Positions 38,640 to 46,820 of a DNA stretch of 64,000 bases are shown piece after piece (position 1 is the first letter of the stretch; the number at the start of each line of letters is the position of its first letter). Location of the stretch: contig CAKZVC010000048.1 in assembly GCA_937922235.1 (NCBI GenBank), forward strand, positions 1 through 64,000, in the 5' to 3' direction. The notes under the pieces are model-generated. The model saw only the letters and a list, made by a program, of their open reading frames with translations, did no database searches and was not told the origin of the DNA. This stretch comes from an uncultured Acidimicrobiales bacterium (lineage in GTDB: Bacteria > Actinomycetota > Acidimicrobiia > Acidimicrobiales > SHLQ01). Position numbers and translations under genes: made by a program.

Positions 38640-39014
38640 TTCCGTGGGATTTTTCGGAATCTCACAATTCTTGGGCCAGATGTTGCTCGTGTTGTTGAAG
38701 TTGACAGTGGGGAATGAGTCGACCGCTGAGTGTCAATGTTCTCAGTGAAGTGGGTCACAGAGCCGGTCGTCATCAAATCGTAACAATCACGCTGCGTGGT
38801 CACGGTGGTAAGAAGTTGGTGAATTACCCAACGGTTACCTAGACCGATTGGTCTAGGCGTCCAGCACGTTCTGTGGTGTCCCAATTTGGAAGCATCGCAG
38901 GGCTTGATCGATGTAATTACAACCTTGTAACCTCATCCAGCCACCCCCCTTTGTCGGGGAGGCTCATTTCTCGGAGACGGCTGTTCATCAGCCGCAGGTT
39001 GGCTAGGTACAAAA
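38640..39014 (+). promoter_or_regulatory. 375-bp leader/promoter region of nrdAB
   Basis: No gene supported. From left to right: the palindrome CCTAGACC-GATT-GGTCTAGG (38838-38857), shaped like a TetR-family operator; nested palindromes TGTAATTACA (38912-38921) and TTACAA-CC-TTGTAA (38917-38930); then a foldable leader (38937-39007). In that leader CCAGCCA with following Cs pairs with GG-T-TGGCT-A-GG just before the ATG, enclosing CCCC/GGGG (38946-38959) and CGGCTG/CAGCCG (38978-38994) hairpins. No match to the NrdR box or the cobalamin riboswitch was found by eye. Confidence 0.5.
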
Positions 39015-41468
39015 ATGACAATGATGGATGATCGCGGTTCAGCGACCCTCAGTGCGGCGGACGTACATGGGGATTCGGAAACCGAGATGCCGACAGGTAT
39101 GCGAGTCAAGAAGCGCAACGGTTCACTTGAACCTGTCGACCTCAACAAAATCGTGAATGCGGTAGCGCGATGTGCTGAGGGCCTCCTCAACGTCGATGCC
39201 ATGCGAGTGGCACAGCGGACGATCTCCGCTCTCGCCGACGGCGCCACCACTCGAGAGCTCGATGAGCTCTCGATCCGCACAGCTGCGGGGTTCACGGTGG
39301 AAGAGCCGAACTACTCCAAGCTCGCGGCACGGTTGCTCGCAACCTACGTAGACAAGGAAGTTCGCAACCAGAACATCCCATGGTTCTCCGAGTCGATCCG
39401 CATGGGCCACTCCGTTGGCCTCATCGGTGACGACGTTGCTGCATTCGTCGAAGCAAACGCCCCGGCACTCAACGCCGCCATCAACACCGACCGCGACCGC
39501 AAGTTCGAGTTCTTTGGCCTTCGCACCGTCTACGACCGGTACTTGCTCCGTCATCCCGAGACCCGGTTCGTCACCGAGACCCCGCAGTACTTCTTCCTGC
39601 GTGTCGCCTGTGGCCTCTCCCAGAACGCCGACGAAGCAATCCGCTTCTACGACCTCATGAGCAGCCTCGCGTACCTGCCGTCGAGCCCGACCCTGTTCAA
39701 CTCCGGCACCCGCCACGCACAGATGAGCTCGTGCTACCTCCTCGACTCCCCAGAGGACAGCCTCGAAGGCATCTACAAGCGCTACACCGACATCGCTCGC
39801 CTCTCGAAGTTCGCTGGCGGCATTGGCGTTGCGTGGCACCGCATCCGCTCGAAGGGCTCCCTCATCCAGGGAACCAACGGACTCTCTAATGGCATCGTAC
39901 CGTGGCTCAAGACGCTCGACTCGTCAGTCGCTGCAGTGAACCAGGGTGGCCGTCGTAAGGGTGCAGCGTGCATCTACCTCGAGACCTGGCACGCCGACAT
40001 CGAAGAGTTCCTCGACCTGCGTGAGAACACCGGCGATCACATGCGCCGTGCGCACCAGCTGAACCTCGCCAACTGGGTGCCAGACCTCTTCATGGAGCGC
40101 GTCGACAAGGACTGGCAGTGGAGCCTGTTCGACCCATCCAAGGTTCCGCACCTCACCGACCTCTTCGGTGAAGAGTTCCGCACCGCTTACGAAGAAGCCG
40201 AAGCTGCAGGCCTGTACGAGCGTCAGGTCAAGGCCCGCGATCTCTACAGCCGTATGATGCGCAGCCTCGCTCAGACCGGCAACGGCTGGATGACGTTCAA
40301 GGATGCCTCCAACGAGAAGTGCAACCAGACCGGTATGGCCTCCGACGATGGCACCGCCAACGTTGTGCATCTGTCGAACCTTTGCACCGAGATCATCGAG
40401 GTCACCAACCAAAAAGAGACCGCAGTCTGCAACCTCGGCTCGCTCAACCTTGGCGAGTTCGTGGATGCCGACGGCGAGTTCAACTTTGAGCGCCTTGCCG
40501 AGACCGTCCTTCACGTGATGCCGTACCTCGATCGAGTCATCGACATCAACTTCTACCCAACCGACGAAGCCGGTCACTCGAACAACAAGTGGCGCCCAGT
40601 CGGCCTTGGCCTCATGGGTCTCCAGGACGTCTTCTTCAAGAAGGGTCTGGCGTTCGACTCCGACGAGGCCCGTGCCCTGTCGGCTCGCATCTCCGAAGAG
40701 ATCTACCTCAACGCCCTTACCGCATCGACGATGCTTGCAGAAGAGTTCGGACCGCACGAGACCTACGACCGCACTCGTGCCGCCAAGGGTGACCTCCAGT
40801 TCGACCTCTGGAACGTCGAGCCAACCCAGACCGAACGTTGGGCCGAAGTTCGCGAGCGCATTGCTAAGCACGGCCTTCGCAACTCACTCATGATCGCTAT
40901 TGCTCCAACCGCAACGATCGCATCGATCTCCGGTTGCTATGAGTGCATTGAGCCGCAGGTATCGAACCTGTTCAAGCGCGAGACCCTGTCGGGCGAGTTC
41001 CTGCAGATCAACCGCTACCTCGTCAAGGAGCTGCAGAGCCGAGGCCTCTGGGACGCCGAGATGATCAACGATCTCAAGCAGTCCGAGGGTTCGGTCCAGC
41101 ACATTGCACGTATCCCAGAAGATCTCCGTGAGGTGTACCGCACTGCGTGGGAGCTTCCAATGCGTTCGCTCATCGATATGGCAGCCGATCGCGGTGCCTA
41201 CATCGATCAGAGCCAGTCGCTGAACTTGTTCATGGAGTCGCCGAACATCGGCAAGCTCTCCTCGATGTACATGTACGCCTGGAAATCTGGTCTCAAGACC
41301 ACGTATTACCTGCGTTCACGCCCAGCGACGCGAATTAACAAGACCACCACTACTCCAGGTGGAAGCGGTCCGGCACCTACCAACGGTGGTGAACCGAAGG
41401 TCTTTACCGACGAAGAGGCGCTGGCTTGTTCGCTCGAAAATCCGGAGCATTGCGAAGCTTGCGACTGA
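39015..41468 (+). CDS. nrdA: Ribonucleoside-diphosphate reductase class I, alpha subunit
   Basis: 817 aa. Reduces ribonucleotides to deoxyribonucleotides. N-terminal ATP-cone (about 28-115; RVKKRNGSLEPVDLNKIVNA) for allosteric activity control, then the ten-stranded barrel with active-site Cys in MSSCYLLD, the radical Cys/Glu in NLCTEIIE, the partner Cys in AVCNLGSLNL, and MIAIAPTATIASISG. The C-terminal tail HCEACD holds the redox-relay Cys pair. Start: ATG 39015, with further ATGs at 39021 and 39024. Partner gene 76 bp downstream. Confidence 0.97.
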   Translation: MTMMDDRGSATLSAADVHGDSETEMPTGMRVKKRNGSLEPVDLNKIVNAVARCAEGLLNVDAMRVAQRTISALADGATTRELDELSIRTAAGFTVEEPNYSKLAARLLATYVDKEVRNQNIPWFSESIRMGHSVGLIGDDVAAFVEANAPALNAAINTDRDRKFEFFGLRTVYDRYLLRHPETRFVTETPQYFFLRVACGLSQNADEAIRFYDLMSSLAYLPSSPTLFNSGTRHAQMSSCYLLDSPEDSLEGIYKRYTDIARLSKFAGGIGVAWHRIRSKGSLIQGTNGLSNGIVPWLKTLDSSVAAVNQGGRRKGAACIYLETWHADIEEFLDLRENTGDHMRRAHQLNLANWVPDLFMERVDKDWQWSLFDPSKVPHLTDLFGEEFRTAYEEAEAAGLYERQVKARDLYSRMMRSLAQTGNGWMTFKDASNEKCNQTGMASDDGTANVVHLSNLCTEIIEVTNQKETAVCNLGSLNLGEFVDADGEFNFERLAETVLHVMPYLDRVIDINFYPTDEAGHSNNKWRPVGLGLMGLQDVFFKKGLAFDSDEARALSARISEEIYLNALTASTMLAEEFGPHETYDRTRAAKGDLQFDLWNVEPTQTERWAEVRERIAKHGLRNSLMIAIAPTATIASISGCYECIEPQVSNLFKRETLSGEFLQINRYLVKELQSRGLWDAEMINDLKQSEGSVQHIARIPEDLREVYRTAWELPMRSLIDMAADRGAYIDQSQSLNLFMESPNIGKLSSMYMYAWKSGLKTTYYLRSRPATRINKTTTTPGGSGPAPTNGGEPKVFTDEEALACSLENPEHCEACD

Positions 41469-41544
41469 CCTTGCCGTCATCGCCTGAAGTGCGTTAAACC
41501 GTTCTGCCCGCCCACACACGACACCCAAGAAAGACCCCTCCACG

Positions 41545-42630
41545 ATGGCCCTTATTGACGACGCCTTGAACCCCGATTTCGACGGAGTTCCCGCAACCAG
41601 CGGCGCCGCAGCAACCAATACTCGCCCAAAGAACATCCTCGATCCGGGGTTTGATCTGACGTTGCGCCCTATGCGGTATCCAACGTTCTACGGGATGTAT
41701 CAGGACGCGATTAAGAACACGTGGACCGTCGACGAGATCGACTTCTCCGACGATTTGGTCGACTTGGAGCGCAAGCTGATGCCGGCTGAGCGTCACCTGG
41801 TGCGTCGCCTTGTGGCCTTCTTCGCAACGGGCGATTCGATCGTGGCGAACAACCTGGTGCTCAACCTGTACCAGCACATCAACGCTCCTGAAGCACGCAT
41901 GTACCTGTCGCGTCAGCTGTACGAAGAGGCGCTGCACGTGCAGTTCTACCTCACGCTGCTCGACAACTACATCCCTGATCACGACGAGCGCGCCGAAGCG
42001 TTTGCTGCGGTCGAGAACATTCCGTCGATTCGCCAGAAGGCCGAGTTCTGCTTCAAGTGGATGAACTCGATCGAGGGGCTCGACCGCATCGAGACCAAGG
42101 AAGAGCGCAAGTCGTTCCTCCTCAACCTCATTTGCTTTGCTGCATGCATCGAGGGCCTGTTCTTCTTCGCAGCGTTCGCCTACGTCTACTTCCTTCGTAG
42201 CAAGGGCCTCCTCAACGGCCTTGCAGCTGGAACCAACTGGGTGTTCCGCGACGAGTCCTGCCACATGAACTTCGCTCTCGAGGTCATCAACACCGTTCGC
42301 GCTGAAGAGCCTGACCTGTTCGATGCTGATCTCGAAGAGCAGATCAAGCAGATGCTCGACGAAGCTATCGAGTGCGAATACCAGTTCGCCGCCGACGTAC
42401 TTGCCGAGGGTGTCCAGGGCATGAGCCTCGCCGACACCAAGGTCTACCTGCAGTTCGTTGCCGACCAGCGCCTGGCGCTTCTCGGTATCTCCCCGCAGTA
42501 CAACGTCAAGAACCCGTTCGACTTCATGGAGCTTCAGGACGTCCAGGAGCTCACGAACTTCTTCGAGCGCACCGTCTCGGCCTACCAGGTAGGCGTTGAA
42601 GGCGAAGTCGGCTTCGACGACGATTTCTAA
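41545..42630 (+). CDS. nrdB: Ribonucleoside-diphosphate reductase class I, beta subunit
   Basis: 361 aa di-metal radical subunit. Metal ligands visible: Asp in ATGDSIVANN, Glu/His in YEEALHVQFY with the radical Tyr four residues after His, Glu in IEGLFFF, and Glu/His in RDESCHMNF. The last 33 residues (E329-F361) are the flexible tail that docks onto the alpha subunit; its DNA is repeated almost exactly at 45492-45593. A terminator follows 35 bp after the stop. Confidence 0.97.
   Translation: MALIDDALNPDFDGVPATSGAAATNTRPKNILDPGFDLTLRPMRYPTFYGMYQDAIKNTWTVDEIDFSDDLVDLERKLMPAERHLVRRLVAFFATGDSIVANNLVLNLYQHINAPEARMYLSRQLYEEALHVQFYLTLLDNYIPDHDERAEAFAAVENIPSIRQKAEFCFKWMNSIEGLDRIETKEERKSFLLNLICFAACIEGLFFFAAFAYVYFLRSKGLLNGLAAGTNWVFRDESCHMNFALEVINTVRAEEPDLFDADLEEQIKQMLDEAIECEYQFAADVLAEGVQGMSLADTKVYLQFVADQRLALLGISPQYNVKNPFDFMELQDVQELTNFFERTVSAYQVGVEGEVGFDDDF
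42529..42630 (+). repeat. 102-bp direct repeat, copy 1 (3' end of nrdB)
   Basis: Identical to 45492-45593 except T42624 versus C45587 (101/102). It begins at the first base of a GAG codon and ends with the last base of the TAA stop; identity breaks immediately on both sides. Copies are 2963 bp apart, same orientation. Confidence 0.98.
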
Positions 42631-42662
42631 CGGGCTTCGCCCGATCGGGCGAGGGTCTGAAG

Positions 42663-42695
42663 AGAGCGGCGCTTGGCGCCGCTTTCTTGCTTTTT
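42663..42695 (+). terminator. Intrinsic terminator of nrdAB
   Basis: AGCGGCGC (42665-42672) pairs with GCGCCGCT (42676-42683), extended by two further pairs, and is followed by TTCTTGCTTTTT ending at 42695. Confidence 0.9.
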
Positions 42696-42759
42696 GCCCA
42701 GGGGTGTTTGGGGGATTTCCCTCTGACGGTGCTTGTGTTCATTCGTCGAGCATTGAGGA

Positions 42760-43758
42760 ATGAAGTCGAACACCAAAATCAACGTCACTTACGAGGACAT
42801 CGTCGCAGCGCTCGATAGCCACACTGACCCTGACCGCGTTTGGTGCGAGCTCACCGCTCGAGCGACCAACCCGTTCGATGGTCGTCGAATGATCATGTGG
42901 TTCGGCGGTGTGCTGGCACTTCTGGCCTCCACCATCTTCCTCGGCACCGCAGGCATCTCCTTCGGTGTGCTTGGCTTCGGGGCATCGCTCGCAGCGGTCA
43001 TGCTGATGCTGATCAGTGGCGGTTGGTTTCTCACGAGCAAGGGCCATCACTTCGCTGGCGGCCTGCTCGCCACGCTCTTCTCGGGGCTCGTGCCATTGCT
43101 CGTGTTCTCGATCAGTGATCTTCTCGGAGTGCACGCACAGTACTCCGACTACAGCAGCTTCTACTCCTACATCAGTTCTCAATGGGTCTGGATGGAAGTG
43201 GCGACCATCCTCGTCGGCATGATTGTCGTCTGGAGGTTCGACTTCGGATTTGCGACCCTTCCCCCAGCGCTCGCCGCCTACTTCTTTGTGATGGACGCAG
43301 GCGTTGGACTGTTCGACTTTGGATTCGCCACCTTGTCGATGGTCTTGGGTCTGGTGCTGGGCACAGCAATGGTGCTCGTTGGCGTGTGGTTCGAGAAGAT
43401 CGATAAGCCAGGACATGCAACCTGGCTGCTGATCTACGGCCTTTCGTCGATCCTCTTCGGTGCGAACGAACTGAGTAGTAGCGACACTGCTCAGGCACTG
43501 ATCTACCTCGGGCTTGGCCTGAGTTTCTTGCTGCTTGGCTGGTCGATTGAACGTGGCATCCCCGTCACGATTGGAGCGTTGGCGGTCACGAGCGCCCTGG
43601 CGTACCTGACGTACGACGTCTTTGACGGCTCCATCGTGTTCTCACTGTGTGTCTTCGCAGTGGGAGTTGCCATCGTTGTTGCCGCGACGTTGATTAAGCC
43701 TCGAACAGAAGCTAACGATGCTGATCGATCAGAATTGGGTTTCCGTCCGGGTCGATGA
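42760..43758 (+). CDS. Multi-pass membrane protein of unknown function
   Basis: 332 aa. After about 45 soluble residues come roughly ten hydrophobic segments to the C terminus, with a periplasmic-looking Tyr/Ser-rich loop (YSDYSSFYSYISSQ, about 128-141). Reminiscent of DUF2157-like membrane proteins, but I do not recognise a family firmly. The 3' end overlaps the convergent VOC gene by 47 bp, so the last 15 codons are shared with the other strand. Confidence 0.7.
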   Translation: MKSNTKINVTYEDIVAALDSHTDPDRVWCELTARATNPFDGRRMIMWFGGVLALLASTIFLGTAGISFGVLGFGASLAAVMLMLISGGWFLTSKGHHFAGGLLATLFSGLVPLLVFSISDLLGVHAQYSDYSSFYSYISSQWVWMEVATILVGMIVVWRFDFGFATLPPALAAYFFVMDAGVGLFDFGFATLSMVLGLVLGTAMVLVGVWFEKIDKPGHATWLLIYGLSSILFGANELSSSDTAQALIYLGLGLSFLLLGWSIERGIPVTIGALAVTSALAYLTYDVFDGSIVFSLCVFAVGVAIVVAATLIKPRTEANDADRSELGFRPGR

Positions 43759-44116
43759 CCATGAACGAGGCGGGGCCAGAATCGGAATCGCTAGTCGTGT
43801 CGCTATCAACTGGGACTCCGGCGCTGGTCAGTGCGTCACGCACCTGGCGGATGTCGTCGAAGTCATCGAGCTCGGCGGCGCTTTGGGTCCAGCCAGGGTT
43901 GAACGTAAGCATGGGTTTGTCGAACATGCCTTGGAAGAGCCCGATGGTCGCAAGCCCGTTCTTCAGCATGCACCACGAACCCTCGTCTCCGCCCATAGCG
44001 GTGAAGCCCAGCTTCTCGTAGAACGCAATCGAGGCCGCCAGGTCGCCAACGGGCAGGCTGATGGAGAAGGCGCCTAGCGAAGACACCTCGTCGGACAGTT
44101 CATTGTTGTCGGTCAT
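43712..44116 (-). CDS. VOC superfamily (glyoxalase/bleomycin resistance-like) protein
   Basis: 134 aa from ATG 44116; upstream in-frame codons run into the next gene's promoter and are rejected. FSISLPVGDLAASIAFYEKLGF is the classic first beta-alpha-beta unit, and ASFMVIDPDGNPILIDQH the closing strand with the PDGN turn. DDIRQVRDALTSAGVPVD lies between. VOC proteins bind a divalent metal between paired modules and act as isomerases, dioxygenases or antibiotic-binding proteins; the role here is unknown. Confidence 0.88.
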   Translation of the reverse strand: MTDNNELSDEVSSLGAFSISLPVGDLAASIAFYEKLGFTAMGGDEGSWCMLKNGLATIGLFQGMFDKPMLTFNPGWTQSAAELDDFDDIRQVRDALTSAGVPVDSDTTSDSDSGPASFMVIDPDGNPILIDQHR

Positions 44117-44229
44117 GGACTTATGCCTAGCAAACCAGTCGCCAGTCGTTCCACGGTGTGGTCGTGCGATCGCGCTGGTGGTCCGAAATCCGCCAGCAAC
44201 TGACTGCGGCCGTCCGTACGGTGGTTCCC

Positions 44230-44709
44230 ATGACGACAACAGCTTTCAACGGTCTTGATCTCGACGAACTGCAGCGGGTCCTCGACGAAGGCATCGACCA
44301 TGGCGGTAATCCGGTCGAGCCGTATACCGATGAGAACGGCGGCTGGCCGCTCCGCTGCTGCCTCGGCTTCTCGAACGTTGGTGACGAGATTGCCCTGATC
44401 GCGTGGTCACCATTCGAGTGGACAGGCGTGTATGCCGAGACCGGGCCGGTCTTTGTGCACACTTCGCCGTGCTCGGGACCGGCGACCACCGACGAGCTGC
44501 CGGCTGAGCTCGACGGCCGTCCAATGGTGCTTCGCCCGTATACCCACGATCGTCGCATTGCGTACCACCGAGTCGCGCACGTGCCCGAAGGTGAGTCGCT
44601 AGGCCAACGTGTGACCGAGCTCCTCGCCCACGAAGACGTCGACTTCGTCCATGGACGAAACGTGACAGGCGGCTGCTTCAGCTTTGAGGCTCGTCGCCTC
44701 GAGTCCTAA
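44230..44709 (+). CDS. DUF1203-family protein
   Basis: 159 aa from ATG 44230. Features of the DUF1203 family: WPLRCCLGFSNVGDEIALIAW (paired Cys), ETGPVFVHTSPC, RPYTHDRRIAYHRV and the terminal HGRNVTGGCFSFEARR. Cytosolic, function unknown. It is preceded by the divergent VOC gene (113 bp) and followed 63 bp later by the esterase remnant. Confidence 0.8.
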   Translation: MTTTAFNGLDLDELQRVLDEGIDHGGNPVEPYTDENGGWPLRCCLGFSNVGDEIALIAWSPFEWTGVYAETGPVFVHTSPCSGPATTDELPAELDGRPMVLRPYTHDRRIAYHRVAHVPEGESLGQRVTELLAHEDVDFVHGRNVTGGCFSFEARRLES

Positions 44710-44772
44710 GGGTTCGAGTTGTGCCAGGGCAGGTTCCTGGCTGTCGTGGCACGTTGGCCGTACGGTGAGTTC

Positions 44773-45593
44773 ATGAGAAGCCCTAAGGTCTTCAGCGGTG
44801 TGCGCCGCAGCGTTGGTCTGCCCCGACGGCTTCTTCTTGTGTTGTTGGTGGTCGCACTGATGGCCGCAGGCTGTGCGCAATCGGTCGACGAGCCTGGGTT
44901 GCTCACGGACTTTGAGGTCGATGTCGACGAGGAGGTTCGGTTGTACGACGTCTACATTCCGAACGGTCTTGCGGACGGTGAACCTCCAAGGGCATTAGTT
45001 GTTTTGCTGCATGCCCAACGCTCGTCTCGGGAAGATCTTGAAGGACGTTTGCGCGCCCGGTCGCCATATTCTCGATGGCTGGACGTGGCCGAAGAACACG
45101 GGATTGCGCTCCTCATCCCCCAAGGGGTCGAGGGAACCAACGGTCATGCCGGTTGGAATGACTGCCGGGCCGACGTTGAGGGCAACCCAACAACCGATGA
45201 TGTGGCATTCATCAGCGCAGCGGTGCAGGCCACCGTCGACGCCTGGGCCATGGAAAGCCCCCCGTCTTTGCCGTGGGAACGTCCAATGGTGGTCACATGG
45301 CTCAGAGGTTGGCTGACGAGGCGCCGGACCTTCTGGCTGGTATCGGCGTGGTCGCTGCGGGCGTTGCGGTGAACAGCACGTGTGCCCAGTCCGCCAGACC
45401 AATGCCGGCGCTCTTCATGTGGGGGACCGACGACCCGATCGCTCCGTTCGACGGTGGGCCAATGGCGGGCAACCGGGGCGTCATCTCCTCCGAGCTTCAG
45501 GACGTCCAGGAGCTCACGAACTTCTTCGAGCGCACCGTCTCGGCCTACCAGGTAGGCGTTGAAGGCGAAGTCGGCTTCGACGACGACTTCTAA
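44773..45593 (+). pseudogene. Broken lipoprotein esterase (LpqC/PHB depolymerase-like) ending in a copied NrdB tail
   Basis: Starts as a lipoprotein (hydrophobic core then AAGC), followed by an alpha/beta-hydrolase resembling LpqC/polyhydroxybutyrate depolymerases (LVVLLHAQ, WNDCRAD, DDVAFISAAVQATVDAW). At the C6 run 45258-45263 the frame shifts; adding one C restores SPPVFAVGTSNGGHMAQRLA with the G-x-S-x-G nucleophile elbow. The second frame continues through WGTDDPIAPFDGG (acid residue) to codon 45489. It is then replaced in frame by the 33-residue NrdB C-terminal tail plus stop. The catalytic His region is gone. Two independent lesions argue for a pseudogene; the frame change could also be a sequencing error. 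Confidence 0.85.
45492..45593 (+). repeat. 102-bp direct repeat, copy 2 (NrdB tail fused to esterase remnant)
   Basis: Near-identical copy of 42529-42630. It starts on a codon boundary of the esterase frame (after VISS) and supplies the stop codon. 31 bp separate it from the convergent M64 peptidase stop. Confidence 0.98.
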
Positions 45594-45624
45594 ACAGCGG
45601 TACGTCCCGATCACGGCAGGGCCA

Positions 45625-46755
45625 TCAGCCTTCCCAGAGGGCAAGGATCCGCTCGGCCGAACGGCGATTGGTAAGCCCAAAGGCCGGGGCGTTAAAGACC
45701 ATGAGAGTGTCTTCGGCGGAGCGGTAGGAGCCGGGGACGCCAAAACAGCCTTCCTCGACATACCGCGTGGTGTTCTGCTCCCGGAGAAACTCGCGATCGA
45801 GCTCCTCCCCGAAGCCAGCTGTGATCATCTCGTCGATATAGATATCGACCATCGGGTCGTACTGGCCGATGAGATCATCCCACCACGCTTCGGCCGTTTC
45901 ACGGTCTGCGGGACACGACGGCCAGAAGCTGTCTCGAGGGGTGAGGCTGCTGGGGCCTAGGCGTCCGACATACTCATCGGCGAACCCGAACAAGGCATGC
46001 CCGAGTTCGTGGGGGAGATCACGCATGGTCTCGGCCGGGAAGCTGGACTGTACGCGGACCATGGCGTTTGCTACAGAGTCGTCACCGGTTCGGGGCTGCT
46101 CCGGGTCAAAGGCAAAGGACACGTCTTGCCCAGCCGCCGAGGAGATGCCGGGAAACACGCGCTCGGGGTCGAGCGCCATCGTGACCACGGAGAGATCGGG
46201 GAGTTCGAACGGAGGGATCTCCGTGTTGTTCAAGAACTGCGACGGGCCAGAGGGACCGATATCGCTGATCCAGAGATTAAATCGGTCGTGATTGGATCGG
46301 AACGGCTCGAATCCGAAGAGACCTAGGTCGGCGCCAGCAACATCCTGCGGGTCATCTGTGGGTCGACCGTCGAAGTCGAATACGTTCGCGGTGCCATCCC
46401 ACCCCAGGAAGAACTCGGTGGTCACCCGAAAGTCGTCGAGGTCGTCCCAACCCCAGGGCACGAACACGAGGTTGATGCGATCGGCGTCGATGTCGTTGTG
46501 ACCAGCGATGAGGTGTTCGAGTCCGTCCGGCGCTGGCTCATCGGGGCGGATAGTCGTGGTCGTCGTGGTCGTCGTGTCGGTCGTTGGGGCTGCGGTCGTG
46601 GTAAGCGATTGTGCAGACGTTGGTGTGGCAGTGGTGTCTGGTGTGGCAGTGGTGTTTGGCGCCGCCGTCGCTGTGGGTCCGCTCGCTGTTGGACCCGACG
46701 CGCAGCCCGTAGCCACTAGAAGGAGGGCGAAGAACGCAAGACTCATGCGCTGCAT
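45625..46755 (-). CDS. Secreted lipoprotein metallopeptidase, M64 (IgA peptidase) family
   Basis: 376 aa from ATG 46755 (ATG 46746 also possible). The lipobox LVATGC lies within the first 20 residues, then a Thr/Pro/Ala-rich linker (about 25-70). NLVFVPWGWDDLDDF begins the peptidase domain; PHELGHALFGFADEY contains the zinc-binding HExxH with the downstream Asp of the M64/zincin type. Expected to act outside the membrane. Target unknown. Confidence 0.85.
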   Translation of the reverse strand: MQRMSLAFFALLLVATGCASGPTASGPTATAAPNTTATPDTTATPTSAQSLTTTAAPTTDTTTTTTTTIRPDEPAPDGLEHLIAGHNDIDADRINLVFVPWGWDDLDDFRVTTEFFLGWDGTANVFDFDGRPTDDPQDVAGADLGLFGFEPFRSNHDRFNLWISDIGPSGPSQFLNNTEIPPFELPDLSVVTMALDPERVFPGISSAAGQDVSFAFDPEQPRTGDDSVANAMVRVQSSFPAETMRDLPHELGHALFGFADEYVGRLGPSSLTPRDSFWPSCPADRETAEAWWDDLIGQYDPMVDIYIDEMITAGFGEELDREFLREQNTTRYVEEGCFGVPGSYRSAEDTLMVFNAPAFGLTNRRSAERILALWEG

Positions 46756-46820
46756 GAGCAAGACCGTACTTCGCCCTGATCGTCTTTCGACTGCAGGGAG
46801 TGTTCGGGTCGGCGGCTTCG

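Noticed and set aside
38621-38884. 87-codon minus-strand frame upstream of nrdA
   Set aside because: No ribosome site, no recognisable composition, and it overlaps the end of the oxidoreductase gene.
38640-39014. Cobalamin riboswitch or NrdR boxes upstream of nrdA
   Set aside because: Known for some actinobacterial reductase genes, but neither the B12-box consensus nor the NrdR box was found by eye.
42529-45593. Integrative element between the two nrdB 3'-end copies
   Set aside because: Direct repeats regenerating a gene 3' end fit such an element, but no integrase or recombinase lies between them and the interval genes look chromosomal. Kept only as one of several explanations.
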